From the NCBI RefSeq assembly GCF_034180645.1, contig NZ_JAXFNY010000012.1, forward strand, positions 27,719 to 91,718: a DNA stretch of 64,000 nt, read 5' to 3'. Origin of the DNA: Mobiluncus sp034180645 (GTDB lineage Bacteria > Actinomycetota > Actinomycetes > Actinomycetales > Actinomycetaceae). Shown here piece by piece: positions 17,896 to 26,476 of this stretch. The position numbers and the translations under genes are program-made. The notes below the pieces were generated by a model. That model ran no database searches. It was not told the origin of the DNA and was given only the letters and a program-made list of their open reading frames with translations. Positions within the stretch are counted from its first letter, which is position 1; every line of letters begins with the position of its first letter.

Positions 17896-19254
17896 ATGCT
17901 TAAACAAATCGAAGGCTCCCAGGCGATTGCCCGGGCTGTCGCGGCTTGCCAGCCCAACGTGGTCGCCGCCTACCCCATCAGTCCCCAAACTCACATCGTC
18001 GAGGCCCTGTCCGCCCTGGTCAAATCCGGGCAGCTGGAACATTGCGAATACGTCAACGTCGAGAGCGAATTTGCGGCCATGAGTGCCTGTATCGGCTCCT
18101 CGGCAGTGGGGGCGCGTTCCTACACCGCCACCGCTTCGCAAGGTTTGCTCTATATGGTAGAGGCCGTGTACAACGCTGCCGGCCTGGGCTTTCCCATCGT
18201 GATGACCGTGGCGAACCGGGCCATCGGCGCGCCCATCAACATTTGGAACGACCACAGCGACTCGATGAGTCAGCGCGACTCCGGGTGGCTACAACTGTTC
18301 GCCGAAAATAACCAAGAGGCCGCAGACCTGCACGTGCAAGCGTTCCGCATCGCTGAGGAACTCAGCGTACCGGTGATGGTGTGCATGGACGGCTTTATCC
18401 TCACCCACGCGGTCGAACAGGTCGACCTGCCAGAACCGGAGCAGGTCAAACAGTTCCTGCCGCCCTACGAACCACGCCAGGTACTGGACCCCGACGACCC
18501 GCTGTCTATCGGCGCGATGGTCGGCCCCGAAGCCTTCACCGAGGTGCGCTATATCGCCCACCACAAGATGCTCCAAGCTCTCGACCTCATCCCTCAGGTC
18601 CAGTCCGAGTTTAAGAGTATTTTCGGGCGAGATTCCGGCGGCCTGCTGCACACGTACCGTTGCGAGGACGCCGAAACCATCATCGTGGCGCTGGGCTCCG
18701 TGGTCGGCACGCTAAAAGACGTGGTGGATCAACGCCGCGAGAACGGCGAAAAACTCGGCATCATGTCCCTCGTGTCCTTCCGGCCCTTCCCCTTCGCCGC
18801 TATCCGCGAGGTCCTGCAGGGCGCAAAGCGCGTCGTCTGCCTCGAAAAAGCCTTCCAGCTGGGAATTGGCGGGATTGTTTCCTCCGAGCTGCGCGCGGCC
18901 ATGCGCGGACTGCCGTTTACCTGTTACGAAGTCATCGCCGGACTGGGTGGACGCAACATCACCAAGAATTCACTGCACGCCATGCTGGATCAGGCCGTAG
19001 CGGACACTCTCGAGCCCCTGACCTTCATGGACCTGGATATGGAACTGGTGCGAGGGGAACTGAAGCGGGAGGCCGCGACCCGGCGCTCCGGCGCTTTTGC
19101 CACCAACGTGCAACGCGAACGAGTGCTGCGCACCAACGCAAAGATTGCCGAATCCGGGCCGAAACCCAAGGCGGACAAGGTCGGCAACCCGCGCGTGGCT
19201 TCCCCGTCCATCAAGCAAGATGCCGTGTCGGTAGATTCCGACCAGGCTGAATAA
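17896..19254 (+). CDS. porA: 2-Oxoacid:ferredoxin oxidoreductase, alpha subunit
   Basis: A 452-residue alpha subunit holding the pyrimidine-binding and transketolase C-terminal-like domains of the TPP enzyme. It opens with EGSQAIARAVAACQPNVVAA and YPISPQTHIVEAL, followed by the ESEFAAMSACIGSSAVGAR stretch, as in PorA. The last 50 residues are a charged tail (RRSGAFATNVQRERVLR onward) longer than in most homologs. AAGGAAGAAG precedes the ATG. Second gene of the operon, 66 bases after porG. Confidence 0.93.
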   Translation: MLKQIEGSQAIARAVAACQPNVVAAYPISPQTHIVEALSALVKSGQLEHCEYVNVESEFAAMSACIGSSAVGARSYTATASQGLLYMVEAVYNAAGLGFPIVMTVANRAIGAPINIWNDHSDSMSQRDSGWLQLFAENNQEAADLHVQAFRIAEELSVPVMVCMDGFILTHAVEQVDLPEPEQVKQFLPPYEPRQVLDPDDPLSIGAMVGPEAFTEVRYIAHHKMLQALDLIPQVQSEFKSIFGRDSGGLLHTYRCEDAETIIVALGSVVGTLKDVVDQRRENGEKLGIMSLVSFRPFPFAAIREVLQGAKRVVCLEKAFQLGIGGIVSSELRAAMRGLPFTCYEVIAGLGGRNITKNSLHAMLDQAVADTLEPLTFMDLDMELVRGELKREAATRRSGAFATNVQRERVLRTNAKIAESGPKPKADKVGNPRVASPSIKQDAVSVDSDQAE

Positions 19255-19274
19255 GCCGGAACAGAGGAGAAAAA

Positions 19275-20426
19275 ATGACTGAAATCACTCAATCTGCACA
19301 GACCGAAATTCCGGCCCGCGAACAGGTCAAGTTCTATCAAGTCGGCTCGTTCGCGGTGGGCAACCGTTTGGCGGACCTGCAGTGGCGCTCCCTGCAATCC
19401 GACCCGAACCGGAAAAACTCCCTGACCTCGGGACACCGCGCCTGCCAGGGCTGCGGCGAAGCGCTGGGAGCCCGTTACGCTATCGATACCGCTACGGCCG
19501 CGGCCAAAGGCAAAATGGTGGCTATCAACGCGACCGGGTGCTTGGAGGTGTTTTCCACCCCGTACCCGGAAACGGCGTGGACGATTCCCTGGATGCACTC
19601 CCTGTTCGGTAACGCTGCCGCCGTGGCGGCCGGAGCGGCCGCGGGTTTGAAAGCTATGGGCAAGGACGATATTCGCGTCGTCGCCCAAGGCGGGGATGGC
19701 GGTACTGTTGATATTGGTATGGCCTGCCTGTCCGGGATGTTTGAGCGCAATGATGATGTCCTGTTTGTCTGTTACGACAACGAAGCCTATATGAACACCG
19801 GGGTGCAGCGTTCTGGTGCGACTCCGGCGGCGGCGCGTACTGCGACGACCCAGCCGGTCGGCGAACATCCCGGCAACGTGTTCACCCAGGGTAAAGACAT
19901 GCCGCGGATTGCGATGGCTCACGAGATTCCTTACGTCGCCACCGCGACCGTAGCGGATTTGCGTGACCTGGAGTACAAGGTGCAAAAGGCCATGACCTAC
20001 CGCGGGGCGCGCTACCTGCACGTTTTGGTGCCCTGCCCGTTGGGATGGGGCTCGAACTCGAACCTGACGGTCACCTTGGCTCGCTTGGCGATTCAGACCG
20101 GGCTGTTCCCGGTGTATGAAGCGGAGAACGGGGAGATTACGTCCGTCACCAAGATTCGCCGTCCCGCCCCGGTCGAGGCTTACCTGAAGCCGCAGCGTCG
20201 TTTCGCTCACGTGTTCAAAGGGCCGGATTCGAGCGAAGTGTTGGCGCGGATTCAAGCCATTGCGGACCGCAATATTAAACGTTACGGCTTGATTGAGATG
20301 GATTCACTGGACGAGGACGTGCGGGAACGTATCTTGAGCGCCCCCGACGATCCGGCTGGCCGTTTTGCCGCGGCACTGCCCGGCCGGCAGGTAATGGACG
20401 TGAGCAGCGAACCCGAGGCGGACTAA
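19275..20426 (+). CDS. porB: 2-Oxoacid:ferredoxin oxidoreductase, beta subunit
   Basis: A 383-residue beta subunit with the TPP diphosphate site (GDGGTVDIGMACLSGMFER, then NEAYMNTG) and iron-sulfur cysteines in HRACQGCGEALGAR, ATGCLEVFS and VPCPLGWG, the four-cysteine pattern of the proximal [4Fe-4S] cluster. An AGAGGAG site precedes the ATG, 20 bases after porA. With porA it makes the catalytic core; electrons would leave through the ferredoxin module of the next gene. Confidence 0.94.
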   Translation: MTEITQSAQTEIPAREQVKFYQVGSFAVGNRLADLQWRSLQSDPNRKNSLTSGHRACQGCGEALGARYAIDTATAAAKGKMVAINATGCLEVFSTPYPETAWTIPWMHSLFGNAAAVAAGAAAGLKAMGKDDIRVVAQGGDGGTVDIGMACLSGMFERNDDVLFVCYDNEAYMNTGVQRSGATPAAARTATTQPVGEHPGNVFTQGKDMPRIAMAHEIPYVATATVADLRDLEYKVQKAMTYRGARYLHVLVPCPLGWGSNSNLTVTLARLAIQTGLFPVYEAENGEITSVTKIRRPAPVEAYLKPQRRFAHVFKGPDSSEVLARIQAIADRNIKRYGLIEMDSLDEDVRERILSAPDDPAGRFAAALPGRQVMDVSSEPEAD

Positions 20427-20470
20427 CCGGCGCTTGGGCGAGCTATTGAAGAAGTTAGAGGAAAACGAAA

Positions 20471-22120
20471 ATGACACAAGCCAAAGCTGAACTGAAGAAA
20501 GAGGAGACCATTCCTTTTGCGATCACCCTCGAAGTCGGTTCTTCCCTAGAGAACGAAACCGGCTCGTGGCGCACCGAACGGCCCGTCTACGTGAGCAACC
20601 TGCCGCCGTGTAACAAGGCCTGCCCGGCCGGGGAGAACTGCCAACGGTGGCTGTTTTACGCCGAAGAAGGCAGGTATCGCCAGGCCTGGGAACAGATGAT
20701 GTCCGACAACCCGCTGCCGGCGGTGATGGGACGCGTGTGCTACCACCCTTGTCAGACCGCCTGTAACCGCGGCATGGTGGACGAAGCGGTGGGTATCAAC
20801 GCGATTGAACGTTTCGTGGGGGACAAAGCCCTGCTGGAGGGGTGGACGGTCGGTCTGCTCGCCCCGGAAAGCGGCAAGAAAGTGCTGGTCGTGGGGGCGG
20901 GACCCTCCGGGCTGTCCGCCGCCTACCATCTGCGTCGGATGGGTCACACCGTCACGGTACGCGACGCCGGTCCGATGGCGGGAGGCATGATGCGGTTCGG
21001 GATTCCCTCCTACCGGCTGCCGCGCGGCATCCTGGATCAGGAAGTGAAACGTATCGCCGATATGGGGGTCACTTTTGAGTTCAACTCGAAGGTAGAGAAC
21101 GTGGCCGAAGTCGCTGGCGATTTTGACGCCGTGTTCCTGGCTATCGGCGCCCAGATGGGACGTCACGCCGATATTCCCGCCGGGGATTCCGCGAAAGTCA
21201 TGGACGCGGTGGATATGTTGGCCGACATGGAAAGCGACGAGAAACCGATGCTGGGACGCCGCGTCGTCATTTACGGCGGCGGGAACACGGCCGTGGACGC
21301 GGCTCGTACCGCGAAACGCCTGGGTGCCGAGGAAGCCATCATCGTGTATCGCCGGACTCGCGACCGCGCCCCCGCCCACGATTCGGAAATCATGGAGGCC
21401 GAGGAAGAAGGCGTCATGATGAAGTGGCTGTCCACCATTAAGCACGTGGACGGTGGGGCCATCAGGATTGAGAAAATGGTGTTGAACGAGGACGGCTTCC
21501 CGGTCGGCACCGGCGAATATGAGGAGTTGGGTGCCGATTCCGTCATTATGGCACTGGGCCAGGAAACCGATTTGGGTATCGTCGAGAACGCCCCCGGTAT
21601 CGAGATTGAAAAAGGCGTGGTCAAGGTCGATTCCCGAATGATGACCGGGATGAAAGGCGTGTTCGCCGGGGGCGACATGGTGCCCTCCGAGCGTACTGTC
21701 ACCATCGCGATTGGCCACGGCAAGAAGGCCGCCCGCTGCATCGATGCCTACCTTCATGGCGAGGAATACCGGGCGGGGGACAAAGCCCCCGACGCTTCCA
21801 TCAAACGCATGAACACCTGGTACTACGCGGACGCTCCCCGCCGGATTCGCGACAAGATTGAGGGGCCGCGCCGCGCCTCGACCTTTGACGAAGTCGTGCA
21901 GGGCCTGGACGAAGAATCGGCCGTTTTCGAGGCTCGACGCTGCATGAGCTGCGGTAACTGTTTCGGATGCGACAACTGCTTCGGGGTCTGCCCGGACAAC
22001 GCCATCACCAAGATTCGACCCACCGAGTACGTGTTCAAATACGACTACTGCAAGGGCTGCGGCATCTGCGCCGAAGAATGCCCGTGCGGGGCGATTTCGA
22101 TGGTTCCCGAAAATATTTAG
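20471..22120 (+). CDS. GltD-like FAD/NAD(P) oxidoreductase fused to a PorD-type 2[4Fe-4S] module
   Basis: A 549-residue flavoprotein. Order: a GltD-type N-terminal iron-sulfur domain with cysteines in CNKACPAGENC and CYHPCQTAC (about 45-100), an FAD site (VVGAGPSGLSAAYHL), an NAD(P) site (VVIYGGGNTAVDAARTA), the C-terminal FAD motif VFAGGDMV, and a ferredoxin domain with two clusters (CMSCGNCFGCDNCFGVCP and CKGCGICAEECPCG). The cysteine-rich tail matches the delta subunit of four-subunit POR, so this gene probably combines delta subunit and electron-output flavoprotein. It would let the complex exchange electrons with NAD(P)H. Last gene of the operon, before a strong terminator. Confidence 0.88.
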   Translation: MTQAKAELKKEETIPFAITLEVGSSLENETGSWRTERPVYVSNLPPCNKACPAGENCQRWLFYAEEGRYRQAWEQMMSDNPLPAVMGRVCYHPCQTACNRGMVDEAVGINAIERFVGDKALLEGWTVGLLAPESGKKVLVVGAGPSGLSAAYHLRRMGHTVTVRDAGPMAGGMMRFGIPSYRLPRGILDQEVKRIADMGVTFEFNSKVENVAEVAGDFDAVFLAIGAQMGRHADIPAGDSAKVMDAVDMLADMESDEKPMLGRRVVIYGGGNTAVDAARTAKRLGAEEAIIVYRRTRDRAPAHDSEIMEAEEEGVMMKWLSTIKHVDGGAIRIEKMVLNEDGFPVGTGEYEELGADSVIMALGQETDLGIVENAPGIEIEKGVVKVDSRMMTGMKGVFAGGDMVPSERTVTIAIGHGKKAARCIDAYLHGEEYRAGDKAPDASIKRMNTWYYADAPRRIRDKIEGPRRASTFDEVVQGLDEESAVFEARRCMSCGNCFGCDNCFGVCPDNAITKIRPTEYVFKYDYCKGCGICAEECPCGAISMVPENI

Positions 22121-22134
22121 ACCCGGTTAGGGTG

Positions 22135-22183
22135 CCGGCTCGGTCAAGGTTTTGTAAAAACTTGGCCGAGCCGGTGGGTTTTT
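22135..22183 (+). terminator. Terminator of the por operon
   Basis: A long stem pairs 22135-22153 with 22157-22174 (one wobble and one unpaired base), loop GTA, followed by TGGG and a T-run to 22183. It closes the four-gene por unit and separates it from the WXG100/hydrolase pair. Confidence 0.88.
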
Positions 22184-22345
22184 AGGCGGTTTTTCGCGCA
22201 AAAGTCCGGGTGTTGTGGGTTTTCCACAAGCTTGGCCAGGCCGGGTTATCCACTTTTAAAACGGTCACAAGTACGGTGGGGCAACTTCTCCGGTTACGTT
22301 GGGTGTGACGGAGCCTCACGGGTGACGGGGAAAAGGGGAAACATT

Positions 22346-22555
22346 ATGGTGCAGATGTGTTACTGGGGACTGTTCAGCCAACAGCACGCCCAGGCGTTAG
22401 CGTATTTTTGCAAGGCTGAAAACCGGACGTGGCTGGGACTGGCGGCACAAGCCTATAACGATCAGTGGCGAGACCGGCTACGGGACTTAGAAATTTTGGG
22501 CGACTATATAAACGAGTTGGAGGACGCGAAAGCCAGCTTGGAGGCACTGCTGTGA
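22346..22555 (+). CDS. Small WXG100/ESAT-6-like protein
   Basis: A 69-residue, all-helical protein with a W-x-G motif in a turn between two helices (NRTWLGLAAQAYNDQW), followed by a long amphipathic helix (DRLRDLEILGDYINELEDAK). WXG100 proteins of type VII secretion have this helix-WxG-helix shape but are usually near 100 residues, so this is a short or divergent member. The ATG at 22346 has AAAGGGGAAA upstream; a longer open frame begins at 22232 without support. Its stop overlaps the GTG of the next gene by 4 bases, so it is probably translated with, and partner to, the hydrolase. No ESX/EssC secretion genes lie in the window. Confidence 0.55.
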   Translation: MVQMCYWGLFSQQHAQALAYFCKAENRTWLGLAAQAYNDQWRDRLRDLEILGDYINELEDAKASLEALL

Positions 22556-24408
22556 GCTGGCTCGATGATGTGTCTCTCGGGGACGACCGCAGCCCGGTGG
22601 TGGGACACCCCCAAGATTTTTTGGTGGGCGGGGGACCCGGCTTGTGCGTGGACACCGAAGAAATGGAGCGGATGGGGGCGAGCCTGCAGCACAGCGCACA
22701 AGCCCTGGACGTGTTGAGTCACTGGATACCGGCTGAGCAGTCCCGCCTGGCGCACCGATACTATGTGGTTCACGCTCGCCTGGTGAGTTTGTGTGAAACC
22801 CCGGAAGGCGCCGCCGAATACGGTCCACAGCTGGCGGCCCTGGAGTCGGCCTGGGTCCGGTTCGAGGATGCCGCGGCGGCGGCATGCCACGGCAGCTGCG
22901 GTACCGTGGCACTGAGCCAGATAATCGGGGCGTTATCCCAGCAGCTCGAACGGGCCACGGGTCTGTATAAACTGACCGAGGACGACCTCAGGAACCTATT
23001 CGCAGCCTTTGATTTCGAAACTATTATGATGCACCTAGTGGCTCAACATCTGGCTTTACGACAATACTTCCCCGCCAGTTTCACCGTTGAGGGCCGGGTG
23101 TATCACACGAAACAGATGAGCGATACGGAGCTGGCCGCAGTGTTCCTATCGTGGATGCAGGCAAAGCTCGGAGCCCAGTACTACGGGGCCTCGAACTCGC
23201 TGCAGGTCAGCGGCAACGGTTGGAACGCCATCCTGCACACCCCCGGCTTCGAAGATTCCCCGGAACTGAACGCCGCTTTTGACGGCTGGTTTGACAAAGT
23301 CACTCCGCAAGAGTTGATTCATGCCTACGAGTGGGACGACCCCCTCGTCGTGGCCGGGGTATTGCTCTTTGGACCGATACAGTTTTTTACCTACCGGGGC
23401 CTATTGGAAAAAACCGGTGCCGTCCCGCGGAAAACCGTTCCTTTCGGCAAACAGCTGTCCGCACTGTGGCTGCGAACCTACGACCAGACCCTATATGCCA
23501 AGTTTGCTGCCAGCCAGCAGGAGACTCGTGATACCCGCCGGGCGAACTTTTCCAAAACTCCTACCGGCGAGCTCATCGGGGTAAACCGGGCGCAACGCTT
23601 GGAACACAAAGTATTGGCTACCCAGGACTACGACCCTCGTAAACAGGGCGGGGGCGCGGGCCGGGGGCGGACGATGGAGGGCAGTCAGGCCGGAGCCACC
23701 CGAACTTTGCCGAAAAACCCTGGTGACGTGTTCCGTTACTCCAACACGATTGACCCATACGGGGACAATGGGGCGTTTGAGATTCAACGCTGGCGCAATG
23801 CTGCGGGTCAGAAGGGAGTGCGGGTCATCCTGCGCGGCACCGAGAGCTGGGATGCCGGTTCGGGGATGCCTCAGGATATGTTGACGAACACGGAAGCGGT
23901 AGCGGGAATGAAAACGGGTCCGGCGCGGGCGGTCGAGGCGGCGCTGGAACACATGAATGTGGACAGCGCCACACCGGTGGAACTGGTGGGACACTCCCAA
24001 GCCGGGATTGTGGCGGCGAACCTGGCGGCGGATCCGTCCTTCACCAGCCGCTATAACGTGCGTTCGGTGATTACGGCCGGTTCGCCGGTGGCGAGAGCGA
24101 TGGGCCGGGTACCCGAAAACATCCACATGATTTCGTTTGAGAACAGCAACGACCTGGTGCCCAAGTTGGAGGCGGGGATGAACCCGGGCTCAGCGAACCA
24201 CGTCACGGTGTGGGGCAACCGAGGCAGTCTGTTTAATATTTCTGAGGCGCACAATCGGGACTCGGTTTATGCCCAAATGGCAGACGATTTCCTGAATGCA
24301 CACTATTCGCAAGGTGATTATTTCCTGAAATGTCGTAACAATTACATGAATCTTAATGAAAAAATCGTGTTTGCCGATTCTCAGAGGTTTGAAATTACCC
24401 GTAAATAA
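22552..24408 (+). CDS. Alpha/beta-hydrolase (lipase-like) with helical N-terminus, candidate type VII effector
   Basis: A 618-residue protein. The first 160 residues are helical and Ala/Leu/Gln-rich, as in type VII secreted proteins (CVDTEEMERMGASLQHSAQA). The C-terminal 200 residues form an alpha/beta-hydrolase: nucleophile elbow GHSQAG (Ser482), likely acid in NSNDLVPKLE (Asp534) and base in EAHNRD (His567). VILRGTESWD about 80 residues earlier resembles the oxyanion strand of lipase class 3. The GTG at 22552 overlaps the WXG-like gene's stop by 4 bases and was chosen over an upstream ATG inside that gene. No signal peptide is seen. Substrate unknown; a lipid esterase is most plausible, and an antibacterial or host-directed role is inference. 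Confidence 0.6.
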   Translation: MSWLDDVSLGDDRSPVVGHPQDFLVGGGPGLCVDTEEMERMGASLQHSAQALDVLSHWIPAEQSRLAHRYYVVHARLVSLCETPEGAAEYGPQLAALESAWVRFEDAAAAACHGSCGTVALSQIIGALSQQLERATGLYKLTEDDLRNLFAAFDFETIMMHLVAQHLALRQYFPASFTVEGRVYHTKQMSDTELAAVFLSWMQAKLGAQYYGASNSLQVSGNGWNAILHTPGFEDSPELNAAFDGWFDKVTPQELIHAYEWDDPLVVAGVLLFGPIQFFTYRGLLEKTGAVPRKTVPFGKQLSALWLRTYDQTLYAKFAASQQETRDTRRANFSKTPTGELIGVNRAQRLEHKVLATQDYDPRKQGGGAGRGRTMEGSQAGATRTLPKNPGDVFRYSNTIDPYGDNGAFEIQRWRNAAGQKGVRVILRGTESWDAGSGMPQDMLTNTEAVAGMKTGPARAVEAALEHMNVDSATPVELVGHSQAGIVAANLAADPSFTSRYNVRSVITAGSPVARAMGRVPENIHMISFENSNDLVPKLEAGMNPGSANHVTVWGNRGSLFNISEAHNRDSVYAQMADDFLNAHYSQGDYFLKCRNNYMNLNEKIVFADSQRFEITRK

Positions 24409-24516
24409 TTCATAGAAGAAGTGCAGGTTAACTCGTTGAGAAAGGAAATTCTACAGGAAACAAATTGCGGTTTTTCAGGCATTTTCCATGAATAATCAGG
24501 GGAAACACCCTTCCGT

Positions 24517-24546
24517 TTGAGGGGGTTAAAACGTTACTATTATAGA
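24517..24546 (+). promoter_or_regulatory. Candidate promoter of the CWB2-CAP gene
   Basis: TTGAGG and TATAGA are 18 bases apart, 57 bases before the start codon, in an AT-rich spacer. The match to the housekeeping pattern is good but was judged by eye. Confidence 0.45.
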
Positions 24547-24602
24547 GAAGAAATGGCGTCATGGAGATGCTGAAAACAAACAGGGACAGGTGAATAAGGA
24601 TT

Positions 24603-26240
24603 ATGAAACCGAAGACCCCGAACATGGATGTAAAGACGAACGAAGGTTCGCAAATCGGCACGGCGATGCGACCGATGGTACACGGGCGCGTTCGTTTTGG
24701 GCGCTTCCTGGTTGGCGGCACCGCGCTGGTGGCTATGGTGGCTGTGGCCATGCTGGCCGGCAGTCCGGATTTGAGCCGTTCTCCCGTCTTGGGCCAACCC
24801 CAACAGACCACAAACGCCAGTGCAGATGATTCCTCAGTTGCCGAGCCCTTGGCCCCTGGCGACCCCGCTCCCGCGCAGCCGAATCGTATCGGCGGCGGCG
24901 GCCCTACTGCGACCGCTATTGCTATTTCTCGGACTGCTTTCCCCGGTGGAGCCTCGGAAGTTTATGTGGCGCGCAACGATAATCCGGTTGACGCGCTGGC
25001 GGCCTCGGTGCTCCCGAACGGCCCGATTTTGCTGGTTCCGTCCTCGGGTAATGTCCCGGCTGATGTCTTTAATGAAATTAAGCGTTTGCACCCCTCCAAG
25101 GTTGTAGTCCTTGGCGGCGAAGGCGCGATTAGTGCCGATGTGGCCGGCCAGCTCAGCACCTACACCGGGGTCGCCAATGTGACCCGTCTGGCTGGATCGA
25201 ACCGTGTGGCTACCGCGGCTGCTATCGCCAAGTATGCCTACCCCAACGGCAACGCCAAGGTTTACGTCGCTGATGCGATTGGTTCCAACGGTTTGGGTTC
25301 CCCGGATGCGGCCGCCGCGGGCGTGCTGCGTGACGGCCCGATTATCACCGTCAGCGGTAACGGTGCCGACATCGCCACCGCTGCCAGCACAGTGAAAGCT
25401 CTGGGCGCCTCCCAGGTCGTGGCTTTAGGCGGCGAAGGCGTGGTTCCCAGTTCCCGGCTCAGCCAGGTGGCAGGCGGGGCAGCGACTGCTCGCATTGCCG
25501 GAGCGGATCGTTACTTGACCGCTCAGGCTATCAACCAGACGGTGTTCCCCAGCGCCAGCCACGTTTACTTGGCTTCCGGCTCTGACTTGGTTTACCCGCT
25601 GATTTCCGGCTCGCTGAGCGATGGCCCAGTGCTGTTGGTTCCCGCTAATGCCCAGGGCAACACTCGTAACCTCGTGACGGCCTTCGGCAACCCGACGGTG
25701 ACCGCTATCGGAGATGCCAGCGTGGTGTCGGACAGCGTGTTGAATGTGGCCGCTGGTTTCTCCCAGCCCACTCAGGCTAAGGCTCCCTCTTCCGCTCCGG
25801 TTGCTGGGGTATCCCAGGTCTACACCAAGTACTCGATGCAGCCCTCTCCGGCTGACCAGGCCCGTGAAGAAGCGGTGTTCAACGCCATCAACGCGACACG
25901 CAACAGTGCGGGTGTTCCGTCCTTGACGCGCGACCCGGTGATGGATGACGCGGCCCGCGCTTGGGCGCAGCAAGTCGCTCGCACCGATGTGTTTGTACAC
26001 TCCAACGGCGCTTTGAAGTACGCGGACCTGTTCCCGGCGGGCTGGAAGTTCGCTGGCGAGAACATGGTGGGCTACTACAATGTTGACCCAGCTGCTTACG
26101 CCGCGGGTTCCACGAAGGCTTGGGTGGCCTCTCCCGGTCACTACCGCAACCTGATGGATCGGCGTTTCAACCGCACTGGTATTGGTACGGCTACCGGCCG
26201 TCAGTGGGTGTACACGGTCCAGAACTTCGGACAGTACTGA
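24603..26240 (+). CDS. Exported cell-wall-binding repeat 2 (CWB2) protein with C-terminal CAP domain
   Basis: A 545-residue surface protein. A long basic N-terminus and hydrophobic segment (FLVGGTALVAMVAVAMLAG, about 38-56) form an export signal. Three CWB2 repeats follow at about 95-390, each with the PILLVP or PIITVS strand and a VVVLGGEGAIS-type turn; CWB2 repeats attach proteins non-covalently to wall polymers. The C-terminal 130 residues are a CAP/SCP domain (AREEAVFNAINATRNSAGVP, FVHSNG, GENMVGYY, SPGHYRNLM). CAP domains occur in secreted adhesins and immune-modulating proteins. AAGGA precedes the chosen ATG; ATG 24666 is an alternative. Monocistronic, with promoter and palindrome on either side. 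Confidence 0.9.
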   Translation: MKPKTPNMDVKTNEGSQIGTAMRPMVHGRVRFGRFLVGGTALVAMVAVAMLAGSPDLSRSPVLGQPQQTTNASADDSSVAEPLAPGDPAPAQPNRIGGGGPTATAIAISRTAFPGGASEVYVARNDNPVDALAASVLPNGPILLVPSSGNVPADVFNEIKRLHPSKVVVLGGEGAISADVAGQLSTYTGVANVTRLAGSNRVATAAAIAKYAYPNGNAKVYVADAIGSNGLGSPDAAAAGVLRDGPIITVSGNGADIATAASTVKALGASQVVALGGEGVVPSSRLSQVAGGAATARIAGADRYLTAQAINQTVFPSASHVYLASGSDLVYPLISGSLSDGPVLLVPANAQGNTRNLVTAFGNPTVTAIGDASVVSDSVLNVAAGFSQPTQAKAPSSAPVAGVSQVYTKYSMQPSPADQAREEAVFNAINATRNSAGVPSLTRDPVMDDAARAWAQQVARTDVFVHSNGALKYADLFPAGWKFAGENMVGYYNVDPAAYAAGSTKAWVASPGHYRNLMDRRFNRTGIGTATGRQWVYTVQNFGQY

Positions 26241-26274
26241 GTCTTTTAGGGAAACCTCCCTTTCATCTCCCTGA

Positions 26275-26306
26275 GTTTCGGTGTCAAGCATGCTTGACAC
26301 CGAAAC
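26275..26306 (+). terminator. Perfect 32-bp palindrome after the CWB2-CAP gene
   Basis: A perfect palindrome with 16-base arms (5' arm GTTTCGGTGTCAAGCA) centred between 26290 and 26291, followed by TTGTTTC. It starts 35 bases after the stop codon, so a terminator is the simplest reading, although the U-tract is weak. A palindrome with no spacer could equally be a protein-binding site. Confidence 0.55.
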
Positions 26307-26386
26307 TTGTTTCGCCAGAGCTTGGTGGGACGCTGGGAACTGCCCGGCTGGCTCGCGAGCTCATCAGGCACAGAGGGTAGTGTATG

Positions 26387-26451
26387 AAATCTGCGATTAA
26401 ATCGGGGTTGCTGGTCTATATGACCACGAAGGCCGATTTAATCGCAGATTT
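26387..26451. repeat. Perfect 19-bp inverted repeat with nested 5-bp repeat
   Basis: The arm AAATCTGCGATTAAATCGG (26387-26405) is repeated exactly in reverse complement at 26433-26451. The 27-base spacer contains a second inverted repeat, TGGTC (26412-26416) and GACCA (26422-26426). The right arm ends 25 bases before the start of the YgjP-like gene. There is no T-run, so it is not a standard terminator. It could be a structured 5' leader, a large operator, or a small mobile-element relic. Confidence 0.8.
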
Positions 26452-26476
26452 GAAACAGGTCGGGTAGCATAGGGCG

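Noticed and set aside
18990..20255. A 421-codon minus-strand frame opposite porA/porB
   Set aside because: The plus-strand subunits have catalytic motifs; this frame is Arg/His-rich with no recognisable domain.
20546..21757. A 403-codon minus-strand frame opposite the GltD-like gene
   Set aside because: It is His/Gly-rich and antisense to clear FAD and iron-sulfur motifs.
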